Shown piece by piece: positions 43,962-53,131 of a DNA stretch of 64,000 nucleotides (positions are counted from its first letter, which is position 1; each line of letters begins with the position of its first letter). Below the pieces are notes generated by a model. The model was not told the origin of the DNA. It saw nothing but the letters and a program-made list of their open reading frames with translations, and did not search any database. The translations under genes and the position numbers were made by a program. The stretch lies in assembly GCA_048268485.1 (NCBI GenBank), contig JBLWVL010000001.1, positions 62,001 through 126,000 on the forward strand, given 5' to 3'. The DNA comes from Oceanospirillum sp048268485. Its GTDB lineage: Bacteria > Pseudomonadota > Gammaproteobacteria > Pseudomonadales > Halomonadaceae.

Positions 43962-45842
43962 TTAGCCCCCTACAGACAGTGTTTCCGGTAAAAGAGGCAG
44001 TTGTATCATAACTTTCAGTCCTTCACCTGGCTTGGATGCAGCCTGAATACTGCCAGCAAGGGCTTGAGAAACCTGATTGTAAACGATATGCATACCAAGG
44101 CCGGTACAGTTACTGTCCCGTCTGGAGGTATGAAAAGGTTCAAACAGTTTATTAAGCTCCTGCTGTGACATGCCCTGACCATTATCCTGATAGCAGATCG
44201 AAAGTCCGTCCTGTGTTTCCTTGATTGATATGGTAATACTATTGGATGCATCAGAGGATTTAAAAGCATGCACAATACTATTCTTAATCATCTGATGAAA
44301 TATTTGTACCCAGCTTTGGGTAATTGTGGGCCAGTTCAGGTTGTCTTCACATGTGAGCTGAACACTAACCTGTTTATCCTGTAGTTGTTGTTGTAACCCG
44401 ACAATGATGTCGCCGAGTAGTTGTTTGACATAGATGGGTTCAACCTTGCCTTGCCCGTTCTGTGCCGCAGTCTGCTTGAACACCTGTATCAAACGAACAA
44501 CCCGCTGCAGATTCGCTTGCATTAATTTGTAGGCTTCGTGGTTAGGATCTTCCTCTGAGTCAGGCTCAAGCATCATGCCCGCTGTAATGGCAACCCCCAA
44601 GGGTGTATTGATCTCATGGGCGATACCGGAAATTAGTGAAGCCAGAGCAGCCATTTTTTCACGCTCTATAAGCTGGCTTTGGGTGATTTCAAGTTTTCGA
44701 AGAGATTGCTCAAGCTCGAGTGTCCTCAGAACAACGCGTTTTTCCAGTGTCTCATTGAGTTCCTGTAAAGCTTGCTCTGCCCGTTTGCGGGAAGTGATCT
44801 CGATGGCCGATCCTCGCATGCTAACGGCCTGAGACTGAGGGTGTACCTGTGTTCCGTGGAAGATAAAGTTACGCTCTTCACCATGAAGGTTCAGCCTGAC
44901 TTCTACGCCTTTGAAATCATGGCCCTGGCGCATTGCTTCAATCATTGTTCTATCTGGAATAAGGTCAGTTAACTGATGGCCGTACGTCTGGTTATCGGTG
45001 ATCCCCAGCTGAGCTTGCATCTGTTCTGAGGCAAAAGTAACCCGGCCCTCAGCGTCTGTCTCCCAGAGCCAGTCAGAGGCTGAATTGGCAAAGTCGGTAA
45101 AGCGGTCTCTTTCTGTTTCTATTTCTGTATAGAGCTGGTTTAAGTTGTAACTGAGTTGATTAACCGAAAGAGCCAGTATACTGATTTCATCATGCTCTGA
45201 GGTTATAAAGGGCACCTGATCCAGTTGTATGGCTTCATGTGCTTGATTGGGGCGGAATTGATCCAGGTAGTTCAGGATTTTCAGTATCCGGCGGTTTACG
45301 CTAAGTTGAAAAACCCAGAGAATCAGGCCTGAAACGATAAATGTTTTTATGCCATTGGCGATCAGTGTCGATAAGAATGTTTGTAGAAGTTGCTGATAAA
45401 TTCGTTCCGACGAAGACTCGACGTAGAGCTGACCTAACATAAAGCGAGTACTGTCCTGACCACTGTACTGAAGAGGAATCAGGCGGCTCATCTTATCACC
45501 GGTTACTTCTTTTCCTGCTTGCCAAACCTGGTTGCTGGTTGCTGAAGTAACTTTTATAAAGGAGATATCCGGTAACTTGACTAAGCCTTCCAGACGAATA
45601 TTGAGCTGGTGTTCATTAAATTCCCACAGATTAATTGTCAGTGATTCGACATGGACATCCTTTAGTTCCTGAAACCGTGTTTCAACAGAGCTGACTTCCT
45701 TGCGGTAATCACTATAGAGTTGAATCAGGGTGGAGGTCAGGGTAATCAGGCTGCTGATTATGATGAGAACGATAATAATCCTGCGACCGATGATACTGGC
45801 GAAGGGATGTCGTGAGAGCTTGTGTGAATTCGACAGCTGCAT
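43962..45842 (-). CDS. PAS-containing membrane sensor histidine kinase
   Basis: Inner-membrane sensor kinase of 626 residues. Layout: membrane helix about 18-40, periplasmic sensor about 41-165, second helix about 166-186, a linker, a PAS domain about 250-355 (FANSASDWLWETDAEGRVTFASEQM), a coiled coil about 356-395, then the kinase core. The phosphorylated histidine is H409 in SGIAHEINTPLG. The N-box is near MIKNSIVHAF, the G1 box DNGQGM, and the G2 box TGLGMHIVYNQV. No receiver domain or neighbouring response regulator is present. The AraC gene follows after 9 nt. Confidence 0.9.
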   Translation of the reverse strand: MQLSNSHKLSRHPFASIIGRRIIIVLIIISSLITLTSTLIQLYSDYRKEVSSVETRFQELKDVHVESLTINLWEFNEHQLNIRLEGLVKLPDISFIKVTSATSNQVWQAGKEVTGDKMSRLIPLQYSGQDSTRFMLGQLYVESSSERIYQQLLQTFLSTLIANGIKTFIVSGLILWVFQLSVNRRILKILNYLDQFRPNQAHEAIQLDQVPFITSEHDEISILALSVNQLSYNLNQLYTEIETERDRFTDFANSASDWLWETDAEGRVTFASEQMQAQLGITDNQTYGHQLTDLIPDRTMIEAMRQGHDFKGVEVRLNLHGEERNFIFHGTQVHPQSQAVSMRGSAIEITSRKRAEQALQELNETLEKRVVLRTLELEQSLRKLEITQSQLIEREKMAALASLISGIAHEINTPLGVAITAGMMLEPDSEEDPNHEAYKLMQANLQRVVRLIQVFKQTAAQNGQGKVEPIYVKQLLGDIIVGLQQQLQDKQVSVQLTCEDNLNWPTITQSWVQIFHQMIKNSIVHAFKSSDASNSITISIKETQDGLSICYQDNGQGMSQQELNKLFEPFHTSRRDSNCTGLGMHIVYNQVSQALAGSIQAASKPGEGLKVMIQLPLLPETLSVGG

Positions 45843-45951
45843 AGAGACTACCAGTCACCCAATAAAATGTGGCTAACGTATTATTTTCAGCATAAAGGCT
45901 GAATAGGGTACTGGCAACTGTATTCAGTAGGTTTTGCCAGGCTTTAAAGCA

Positions 45952-45978
45952 CCAAGCCCCGGGTTACCCGGGGCTTGG
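45952..45978. repeat. Strong GC-rich hairpin between purH and the sensor-kinase gene
   Basis: CCAAGCCCCGGG, loop TTA, CCCGGGGCTTGG form a perfect 12-bp stem. Downstream on the minus strand is TGCTTTAAAG, which is not a good T-tract, so it is either a weak or Rho-assisted terminator of purH or an mRNA-stabilising end. Confidence 0.6.
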
Positions 45979-46023
45979 TCTGTCTTTATATATCAGGTCA
46001 GGCGACATTCAGCCGCCCAATCT

Positions 46024-47607
46024 CTAGTGCCGGAAGTGGCGCATACCGGTAAATACCATTGCCATACCGTGCTCATCAGCGGCATCAATAACTTCCTGAT
46101 CACGCATAGAGCCACCAGGTTGAATCACAGCACTGATACCGGCTTTAGCGGCTGCATCGATACCGTCACGGAACGGGAAGAAGGCATCAGATGCCATGAC
46201 AGATCCTGGTACTTCCAGCCCTTCATCTTCTGCTTTGATACCGGCGATTTTCGCGCTGTACACCCGACTCATCTGGCCGGCACCTACACCAATGGTCTGA
46301 CCGTTTCTCACATACACAATCGCATTAGATTTAACGAATTTCGCCACTTTCCAGGCAAAGGCCAGATCACGCATCTGCTCTTCAGTTGGTGCTTTCTTCG
46401 TTACGACTTTCAGATCTTCATCTGTGACCATACCCAGGTCACGATCCTGCACGAGAAGGCCGCCGTTCACGCGTTTGTAGTCCAGACTGTGATCGCGCTC
46501 GCCTGGCCAGTTGTCGCCACAATCCAGCAAACGTACGTTAGCCTTAGTAGCAACAATTGCACTGGCTTTTTCAGAAACTCCCGGTGCGATAATGACTTCA
46601 ACAAACTGACGATCGACAATCGCTTGTGCTGTTTCTGCATCCAGTGGACGGTTAAAGGCGATGATGCCACCGAAAGCAGAAGTCGGGTCGGTTTGAAAAG
46701 CGAGTTCATAAGCTTGCAGTGGACTGTCAGCAATCGCAACACCGCAAGGATTTGCGTGTTTGACGATCACACAGGCTGGCTCTACGAAAGATTTCACACA
46801 CTCGAACGCCGCATCGGTATCGGCGACGTTGTTGAAAGACAGCTCTTTACCCTGCAGCTGCTTTGCAGTGGAAACACTGGCTTCAACCGGATTTTTCTCA
46901 ACATAGAAGGCTGCTTTCTGGTGTGGGTTTTCACCGTAGCGCATCTCCTGTTTTTTCTCGTACTGCACATTGTAAGTACGGGCAAAGTTTTCGCTGCCAC
47001 CTTCAACCAGGCGACCAAAATAGTTGGCGATCATACCGTCATAAGCTGCAGTGTGCTCGAAGGCTTTAATGGCCAGGTCAAAACGTGTTTCCTGTGCAAC
47101 AGCACCTTCGTTGGTATCCATGTCAGCTAGAATGCGACTGTAGTCGTTCACATCAACCACGATAGAAACAAAAGCATGATTTTTAGCAGTGGAGCGGACC
47201 ATGGTCGGACCGCCAATGTCGATGTTTTCTACCGCCATCTCCAGCGTGCAATCATCACGGGCAACGGTGGCTTCAAACGGGTATAGGTTAACAGCAACCA
47301 GATCGATACCCTGAATACCGTTTTCAGCCATCACCGCATCATCCATGCCGCGACGAGCCAGAATGCCACCGTGAATTTTAGGGTGCAGAGTTTTAACACG
47401 GCCATCCATCATCTCAGGGAAGCCCGTGTAATCAGAAACTTCAACTGCTGGTACGCCCTGCTCTTTCAGCAGTTTGTACGTGCCGCCGGTGGACAGAATT
47501 TCAACACCGCGCTCGGTCAGTGCTTTGGCAAAGTCAACAACGCCGGTTTTATCCGAGACGCTGATTAATGCCCGGCGAACCGGCAGATTTTGTGCTTTGG
47601 CAGACAT
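46024..47607 (-). CDS. purH: Bifunctional AICAR formyltransferase/IMP cyclohydrolase
   Basis: Last two steps of de novo purine synthesis (AICAR to FAICAR to IMP). 527 residues. The N-terminal MGS-like cyclohydrolase domain covers about 1-200 (RALISVSDKTGVVDFAKAL, GGILARRGMD). The formyltransferase domain follows (MRYGENPHQKAAFY, VKHANPCGVAIA, SDAFFPFRDGIDAAAKAG, QPGGSMRDQEVIDAADEHG). It follows fis after 87 nt and a terminator hairpin. The purD gene that often follows purH in Pseudomonas is absent from the window. Confidence 0.98.
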   Translation of the reverse strand: MSAKAQNLPVRRALISVSDKTGVVDFAKALTERGVEILSTGGTYKLLKEQGVPAVEVSDYTGFPEMMDGRVKTLHPKIHGGILARRGMDDAVMAENGIQGIDLVAVNLYPFEATVARDDCTLEMAVENIDIGGPTMVRSTAKNHAFVSIVVDVNDYSRILADMDTNEGAVAQETRFDLAIKAFEHTAAYDGMIANYFGRLVEGGSENFARTYNVQYEKKQEMRYGENPHQKAAFYVEKNPVEASVSTAKQLQGKELSFNNVADTDAAFECVKSFVEPACVIVKHANPCGVAIADSPLQAYELAFQTDPTSAFGGIIAFNRPLDAETAQAIVDRQFVEVIIAPGVSEKASAIVATKANVRLLDCGDNWPGERDHSLDYKRVNGGLLVQDRDLGMVTDEDLKVVTKKAPTEEQMRDLAFAWKVAKFVKSNAIVYVRNGQTIGVGAGQMSRVYSAKIAGIKAEDEGLEVPGSVMASDAFFPFRDGIDAAAKAGISAVIQPGGSMRDQEVIDAADEHGMAMVFTGMRHFRH

Positions 47608-47646
47608 AATGTGCTCTTTTCTCTTATATAGGTGAGTAAGAAAACA

Positions 47647-47675
47647 GAAAGCGGCAGAGGTGATCTGCCGCTTTC
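47647..47675 (-). terminator. Terminator-like hairpin between fis and purH
   Basis: GAAAGCGGCAGA and TCTGCCGCTTTC pair perfectly over 12 bp with a 5-base loop. On the minus strand the tail is TGTTTTCTTAC, a moderate T-tract. It ends the dusB-fis transcript or attenuates into purH. Confidence 0.7.
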
Positions 47676-47694
47676 ATCAAAAAGTCGGTTTGGA

Positions 47695-48009
47695 TTACAG
47701 CATGCCGTAGGTCTTAAGCTTTTTACGCAGCGTGCCACGATTAAGGCCGAGAATCTCAGAGGCCTGACTCTGATTATCTTTTGTATAGGTCATAACCGCT
47801 TCCAGCAAAGGGGCTTCAACCTCCGCCAGCACCATCTGATAGAGATTGCTGGCAGGTTGCCCGTCAAGATGAGCAAAATAATTACTCATGGCTTCTTCAA
47901 CACTGCTACGCAATGTTTTTTGACTTGCCTGGGCCTGCATGATGATCTCAGGAGGGTTATCGGGGATATCTGTATTAATACTCATATTCTTATCGCTAAG
48001 TGCCTTCAC
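47695..48009 (-). CDS. fis: DNA-binding protein Fis
   Basis: Nucleoid protein that bends DNA and activates rRNA promoters. I start at GTG 48009, which overlaps the dusB stop (GTGA) and has GGGAGGA about 8 nt upstream; the ATG at 47985 lacks such a site. This gives 104 residues. The C-terminal helix-turn-helix NQSQASEILGLNRGTLRKKLKTYGML is nearly identical to the family. LYQMVLAEVEAPLLEAVM forms the dimerisation helix. The dusB-fis operon is the usual arrangement in gammaproteobacteria. Confidence 0.95.
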   Translation of the reverse strand: MKALSDKNMSINTDIPDNPPEIIMQAQASQKTLRSSVEEAMSNYFAHLDGQPASNLYQMVLAEVEAPLLEAVMTYTKDNQSQASEILGLNRGTLRKKLKTYGML

Positions 48010-49016
48010 GACAGGTTTCCTCCCACAAGGGACGATATGTCATGTGCCTGATCCGGTTTCAGTATAAAGTGCTTGACCGCTTCTTGCTGCTCTTTGGGCT
48101 GTTCCAGGCGATTAAAGTACCGACGGAAGTGAGTGCCATTTTCATGAGCTCCAAGATACCAGTTAACATGTTTTCGGGCGATGCGTACCCCCATCACTTC
48201 TCCGTAAAACTGATAAAGCTCATCCAGATGACGGCTTAAAATATCCAGACGAACTCGAGCATCAGGCTCAGGTAAGTGTTGGCCTGTTTCCAGGAAGTGA
48301 CTAATTTGACGGAATATCCAAGGGCGCCCTTGGGCACCGCGACCAATCATAACGGCATCCGCACCTGTGTAGTCCATAACATAGCGGGCTTTTTCCGGCG
48401 ATGTAATATCACCATTGGCGAATACCGGAATTGAAATACTTTGCTTTATTTGGGCAATAGTATCGTATTCTGCTTCACCCTTGTATGCATCGGCTCGGGT
48501 TCGGCCATGAACTGCCAATGCCTGAATCCCACTTTGCTCTGCAATACGAGCAATAGTCACACCGTTTCGGTTTTCCGGGTTCCAGCCTGTGCGTATCTTG
48601 AGGGTAACCGGAATATCCACAGCCCCGACAACGGCTTTCAGGATGTCCGCCACAAGCTTTTCATCCTTCAGTAAAGCGGATCCTGCCGCTTTATTACAGA
48701 CCTTTTTTGCTGGGCATCCCATATTGATATCAATAATCTGGGCACCTTGTTCGGCATTCAGACGGGCAGCTTCAGCCAGCATATCCGGATCTCCGCCAGC
48801 AATTTGCACAGATCTGGGCTCGTCTTCACCACTATGATTCATGCGTAAGCGGGATTTCCGGGTATTCCAAAGGGTTACATCCGACGTGATCATTTCTGAC
48901 ACCACAAGACCGGCACCCATTTCACGGCAGAGCTGCCGGAAGGGGCGATCGGTAACGCCAGCCATGGGTGCAAGAATGACCGGACTGTCTAGGGTGTAAG
49001 AACCAATTTTAACCAT
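48006..49016 (-). CDS. dusB: tRNA-dihydrouridine synthase B
   Basis: Flavin enzyme reducing uridine 17 (and related positions) of tRNA to dihydrouridine. 336 residues. The TIM-barrel motifs are LAPMAGVTDRPFRQLC at the start, DINMGCPAKKVCNKAAGSALL with the catalytic cysteine, and VHGRTRADAYKGEA and MIGRGAQGRPWIF for FMN phosphate binding. First gene of the dusB-fis pair, overlapping fis by 4 nt. Confidence 0.97.
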   Translation of the reverse strand: MVKIGSYTLDSPVILAPMAGVTDRPFRQLCREMGAGLVVSEMITSDVTLWNTRKSRLRMNHSGEDEPRSVQIAGGDPDMLAEAARLNAEQGAQIIDINMGCPAKKVCNKAAGSALLKDEKLVADILKAVVGAVDIPVTLKIRTGWNPENRNGVTIARIAEQSGIQALAVHGRTRADAYKGEAEYDTIAQIKQSISIPVFANGDITSPEKARYVMDYTGADAVMIGRGAQGRPWIFRQISHFLETGQHLPEPDARVRLDILSRHLDELYQFYGEVMGVRIARKHVNWYLGAHENGTHFRRYFNRLEQPKEQQEAVKHFILKPDQAHDISSLVGGNLS

Positions 49017-49185
49017 GGGTAACCGTAAAGTATAAACGCCACGCCAAGGTCTTGGCGTAGAGCTTCGTTAGGCTTTAATAAGCGCTGAGCATCATAAATC
49101 GAGGGGCGCTAATGATACTAGGAATCCGGCAAGTGTAAAGCTGAACCCAGAATGTATTGATCAAAATGTATACAATAATGGCATT

Positions 49186-49235
49186 AGAATACGAAAGCCC
49201 TGCTGTATTCGTATGGGCAGCAGGGCATCGCTTGG
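49186..49235 (-). repeat. Overlapping alternative hairpins between gdhA and dusB
   Basis: On the minus strand GCCCTGCTG and CAGCAGGGC can form a 9-bp stem. The loop contains ATACGAA, which is complementary to TTCGTAT just after the stem. The two pairings overlap. A short TTTCG follows, so a weak gdhA terminator is possible. Confidence 0.45.
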
Positions 49236-49288
49236 TGAGAAAGCAGCAAGTGTTGTGCTATTTATGGTGTTTTCTGTTTTACAGGCCG

Positions 49289-50641
49289 CTAGACAACGCC
49301 CTGTTCGATCATGGCATCTGCCACACGGCGAAAACCGGCAATATTTGCTCCGAGTACCAGATTGTGGGGCTGCCCGAATTCTGCGGCTGTTTTACTGCAG
49401 CGCTGATGGATATCATGCATGATCTCTTTCAGACGAACCTCAACCTGCTCAAAAGAAAGTTGCTGCATGCTGGCATTCTGGCTCATTTCCAGCTGACTGG
49501 TGGCGACTCCACCGGCATTAGCTGCTTTTCCCGGGCCATAGTGGATTTTATTTTCCAGGAAAACCTCTACCGCTTCCGGGGTGGATGGCATATTAGCGCC
49601 TTCACTGATACAGCGACAGTTATTGGTTATCAGGATTTTTGCATCGGCTTCGGTCAACTCATTCTGAGTCGCACAAGGAAATGCGGCGTCTGCCTGATAG
49701 CGCCAGACAGCATGGCCGTCTTCCGGGTATTCATTGATGGGGGTAAATTCGGCGTGGCTATGCTTTTCCAGATAGTGTTGCAAAGAAACCCGCTTTAGCT
49801 CTTTCAGTTCTTTCAATAATTCTAAATCGATACCTTTTGCATCGAAGAGTGTACCGGATGAATCTGTTGCTGTTACCGGTTTAGCCCCTAGTTGGTATAG
49901 CTTCTCGATAGTGTAAATGGCAACATTTCCAGCCCCGGAAACCAGGCAGGTTTTACCTTTCAGGCTACTGCCAGCTGATTCCAGCATATTTTGGGCAAAA
50001 TAAACACAGCCGTAACCCGTGGCTTCTTTACGTACCAGAGAGCCGCCCCAGAGCAAGCCTTTTCCAGTCAGAACTCCATCATAGCGCCCCGTTAGTCGTT
50101 TGTACTGGCCAAACATATAACCTATCTCCCGGGCACCAACTCCAATATCTCCTGCTGGTACATCGGTCGTTGGGCCGATATGGCGATAGAGTTCTGTCAT
50201 AAAGGATTGGCAAAAACGCATGATCTCCTGATCGGAGCGACCTTTAGGGTCAAAATTACTTCCGCCCTTTCCGCCGCCAATCTGTAGCCCTGTTAATGCA
50301 TTTTTGAAAATTTGCTCGAAGCCGAGAAATTTAATAATGCCGGCATTTACAGAAGGGTGAAAACGCAGACCTCCTTTGTAGGGGCCAAGTGCTGAGTTAA
50401 ATTCAATCCGGTAGCCTTTATTGACGTGAATTTCACCCTGATCATCAACCCAGGGGATACGGAACATAATTTGTCGTTCAGGTTCCACCATTCGCTCGAT
50501 AATATGGTTTTTCCGGTATTGCGGGCTTTGCTCTAATACTGGTTCCAGAGACTCCAGTACCTCTTCAACGGCTTGATAGAACTCTGTTTGTGCCGGGCTT
50601 GAGGCCATTAGGCCAGTGATAGTGTTGTGGATATACGGCAT
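49289..50641 (-). CDS. gdhA: NADP-specific glutamate dehydrogenase
   Basis: Assimilates ammonia by reductive amination of 2-oxoglutarate. 450 residues, matching the hexameric NADP-type GDH of E. coli (447). Motifs: YKGGLRFHPSVNAGIIKFLGFEQ, QIGGGKGGSNFDPKGRSD with the catalytic lysine region, VPAGDIGVGAREIGYM, and the Rossmann motif VSGAGNVAIYTIEKL. It lies between the DUF3426 gene and dusB, an uncommon place for gdhA, and is probably its own transcript given the 330-base gap upstream. Confidence 0.97.
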   Translation of the reverse strand: MPYIHNTITGLMASSPAQTEFYQAVEEVLESLEPVLEQSPQYRKNHIIERMVEPERQIMFRIPWVDDQGEIHVNKGYRIEFNSALGPYKGGLRFHPSVNAGIIKFLGFEQIFKNALTGLQIGGGKGGSNFDPKGRSDQEIMRFCQSFMTELYRHIGPTTDVPAGDIGVGAREIGYMFGQYKRLTGRYDGVLTGKGLLWGGSLVRKEATGYGCVYFAQNMLESAGSSLKGKTCLVSGAGNVAIYTIEKLYQLGAKPVTATDSSGTLFDAKGIDLELLKELKELKRVSLQHYLEKHSHAEFTPINEYPEDGHAVWRYQADAAFPCATQNELTEADAKILITNNCRCISEGANMPSTPEAVEVFLENKIHYGPGKAANAGGVATSQLEMSQNASMQQLSFEQVEVRLKEIMHDIHQRCSKTAAEFGQPHNLVLGANIAGFRRVADAMIEQGVV

Positions 50642-50971
50642 AGATTCCCCTGTTTTTATGCATCACTGTGACGACTCTTCCAATTCGCTATGGAAGACAT
50701 AGTCTTGCTTATGCTTTTTTTGCATGCAGTGATGATAATAAAGAATAGGGTTACTAGGAATGCTCCAAAAGTGGTCATCGATGTTTTATTTTGGTGCGTA
50801 ATAATAGGTGTCTTTATTTTTGAAGGGTTTTTATTTCTTTTTACGTGTTCTTATATGGTGCGCAAGTGCTTTATCTTGGTTTTTCAGGCAAGGGGATTCG
50901 GAATGAACAGAATCTGAAGGAAGCCTTATAACGACTAAAAAGAAGATAAGTCACCGTTTGCAGTCGGCATG
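50642..50971. other. Intergenic region upstream of gdhA
   Basis: 330 bases, AT-rich. It should hold the gdhA promoter (minus) and the end of the DUF3426 gene. CATCACTG (50661-50668) and CAGTGATG (50728-50735) are inverted copies 59 bases apart. A short plus-strand frame of hydrophobic residues at 50690-50917 has no ribosome site and I do not call it. No clear terminator is seen. Confidence 0.5.
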
Positions 50972-51925
50972 TTAGAGCTGGCTGGGAGGGTATAGGTGGA
51001 CACTGAAGCTGTGAAAAGGGCCTGCTTTGGCGTTAATTGGGAAGGTTAATGCAATAGGCAGGTCTGGGGGGAGCATATGGTCGGCAAAAGGTTTACCCCG
51101 AAGGTATGTTTCAGGCTGGTAGATCAATTCGGCAACAACCTTGCCGCGTTCGTCCCTGAGTTCCAGCAGGATGGCGGGAAAAGGTAGCTCGTTGGCTGTT
51201 GGGTTGTTAAGCATCAGGTCGGCACTGGTCTGAGTGCTTTCTGTTTTTATGGCTTGCTGAGAGACCTCCAGCACATCAAAATCTGAGGCAAGATAATGTT
51301 CGCAGCTTGAAAGGCTGCAGATCGCTTCGGCAAACCCTGAAAATCCAGGAGACTGGCTGAGTGCCCGGGTGTTGCTCCAGAGCAATATCAAAACCAGGAG
51401 TACAAGCCCTGCTGCTGCACTGGCTGGAATCCATGGGATTGTGTGGGTAGTTTGAGTGCCTGTTTTTTCTTTGACCTGAGGTGGCGAATCAGGCTCAGCT
51501 GTAAAGTGTAGATCTGAGTTAACCGGTGGGAGGTCTTCACGCTCTGCTGTCAATGTTACATCGGTGGGATGCTGAGGATCGGAGAGCTGATCATCCCCAT
51601 GAGCAAAGTTAGGAACTTCCTCATTTAATGATGATCCCAAAGGAATATCTTCTGACTGAAAGTGATCCGAGGGCAGGTCGTGAAGCTGTTCAGTGTTCTG
51701 CGGTGATGTTGCTACGGATTGTATTTCAGTATCAGATTCTTGTGTCTGAGGTTGCAGTGCTACTGTGTGTTGTTTTGATCCCAGCTCAAACAGATGGTTA
51801 GCGGCATTGAATATTTTTTTACAACGGCCGCAACGTGCAACACCAAAGGCCTGTTGCAGGTCTGCACCAGAGATAATAAAGCAGGTTGAGCAGTGCGGGC
51901 AGCGAGTCAGCCGGTCATCCATCAT
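50972..51925 (-). CDS. Zinc-ribbon DUF3426 membrane protein
   Basis: Protein of unknown function, 317 residues. The N-terminus carries an MJ0042-type zinc ribbon with cysteines C9, C12, C32 and C35 (CPHC ... CGRC). A low-complexity acidic, Gln/Ser-rich linker spans about 45-160. One membrane helix follows (about 166-188, AAAGLVLLVLILLW), then the DUF3426 domain of about 120 residues (SQQAIKTESTQTSADLMLNNPTANELPFPAILLEL). Its position between prmA and dusB is conserved in Pseudomonas; here gdhA intervenes. The family role is unknown. Confidence 0.88.
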   Translation of the reverse strand: MMDDRLTRCPHCSTCFIISGADLQQAFGVARCGRCKKIFNAANHLFELGSKQHTVALQPQTQESDTEIQSVATSPQNTEQLHDLPSDHFQSEDIPLGSSLNEEVPNFAHGDDQLSDPQHPTDVTLTAEREDLPPVNSDLHFTAEPDSPPQVKEKTGTQTTHTIPWIPASAAAGLVLLVLILLWSNTRALSQSPGFSGFAEAICSLSSCEHYLASDFDVLEVSQQAIKTESTQTSADLMLNNPTANELPFPAILLELRDERGKVVAELIYQPETYLRGKPFADHMLPPDLPIALTFPINAKAGPFHSFSVHLYPPSQL

Positions 51926-52076
51926 CGGTTAGTCATTTTTCCAACAAGAGTCTGAGTTACATCATAAGATTATGAAAGCAAACAGGCAATCCCATTCATC
52001 GGAGATCCCCTGTTTATAGCAGTTTCAAGTTATTGAGCAAAGTGTGTTTTTTCGTTTTGAGCCTTGGTTAGGAAGG

Positions 52077-52976
52077 TCAGGATTGAACTTTCGTAGCGCT
52101 CAGGCAGACCCATTCTTCTTTTTGATGTACGGGCTTAAAGTCAAACCAGGGACGGTAGGCGGCAATGACTTCGTCAGCTTGGTGAGACAGGATGCCAGAC
52201 AGCACCAGATTGCCCTGATCTTTAACCAGGACGGCAAGGGTCGGAGCGAGATCGATCAGTGGGCCTGCCAGGATATTAGCCAGCATTAGGTCAGCTTTGA
52301 CCTCTCCGATTTCACCTGGGTAGTAAACGTCGAAGCTCTCTGCGGGAAGACTGTTTCGGTCTGTGTTTTCCCGGGAGGCAATCAGGGCTTGAGGGTCGTT
52401 ATCAACTCCGTATGCCTTTTCAGCACCTAATAAAAGTGCCGCAACACCCAGAATACCTGAGCCACAGCCGTAATCGATAACTGTTTGTCCTGATACGTCG
52501 TGTTGGTCTAACCACTCCAGACACATAAAAGTGGTCGGGTGGGTGCCTGTGCCAAAGGCCAGCCCGGGGTCCAGTACCAGATTTGTTGCTTCAGGGGCGG
52601 GAGCTTCTTTCCAGCTTGGGCAGATCCAAAGGCGATTGCCAACCTGAATAGGGTGAAAGTTTTCCATCCATTCTCGCTCCCAATCCTTATCTTCAAGAAT
52701 CTCAAGGCGGGCTGCCGGAAAAGGTTGATCCGGGAACACGGAACCCCAGCCACTTTGCAGTGCTTCAATCATGACTTTACTGTCTTGTTCGGCATCAAAC
52801 AGCCCTGTGATGCGGGTTTGTTGCCAAAGGGGAGTTGTGCCTCTGGTGGGCTCAAAAAGAGGCTGGTCAGCACCATCTTCCAAAGTAACTGCATTGGCAC
52901 CTGTGGCCAGTAGCAACTCTTCCAGAACTTCTGCATGGGCAGGTGTGGTATCGATCTTAATCTGAAGCCAGGGCAT
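52077..52976 (-). CDS. prmA: Ribosomal protein L11 methyltransferase
   Basis: SAM-dependent enzyme that trimethylates L11. The ATG at 52976 (MPWLQIKIDTTPAHAE) has GGAG 7 nt upstream and gives 299 residues; an earlier frame start at 53042 adds unrelated residues. The N-terminal substrate-binding domain (about 1-60) is followed by the methyltransferase core with LVLDPGLAFGTGTHPTT, the SAM motif VIDYGCGSGILGVAAL and NILAGPLIDLAP. It follows accC in the accB-accC-prmA order. Confidence 0.96.
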   Translation of the reverse strand: MPWLQIKIDTTPAHAEVLEELLLATGANAVTLEDGADQPLFEPTRGTTPLWQQTRITGLFDAEQDSKVMIEALQSGWGSVFPDQPFPAARLEILEDKDWEREWMENFHPIQVGNRLWICPSWKEAPAPEATNLVLDPGLAFGTGTHPTTFMCLEWLDQHDVSGQTVIDYGCGSGILGVAALLLGAEKAYGVDNDPQALIASRENTDRNSLPAESFDVYYPGEIGEVKADLMLANILAGPLIDLAPTLAVLVKDQGNLVLSGILSHQADEVIAAYRPWFDFKPVHQKEEWVCLSATKVQS

Positions 52977-53118
52977 CTTTTTCTCCGGGACTGAATTCTG
53001 AGTTCCTGAGCCAATACGGGCTCTGTATGGTGCATTGTACACCGAATTTGATAATGAGTCGGAGACTGAGTTTCTAAAAAGTTGATAGGGTTGTTCTGCG
53101 CAGGATGTACAGAAATAG

Positions 53119-53128
53119 NNNNNNNNNN
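53119..53128. other. Assembly gap of ten N
   Basis: Ten undetermined bases lie between the prmA leader and the accC terminator hairpin. A fixed run of ten suggests a scaffolding or gap-closing placeholder, so true length and linkage are unknown. Confidence 0.95.
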
Positions 53129-53131
53129 ATT

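Noticed and set aside
45934..47130. 398-codon plus-strand open frame opposite purH
   Set aside because: It lies wholly antisense to a clear purH gene, has no ribosome site and its translation is rich in His, Cys, Phe and Thr as expected of a shadow frame.
50690..50917. 75-codon plus-strand frame with hydrophobic stretches upstream of gdhA
   Set aside because: No ribosome site, AT-rich promoter region where hydrophobic codons arise by chance, and no neighbour suggests a small membrane protein.
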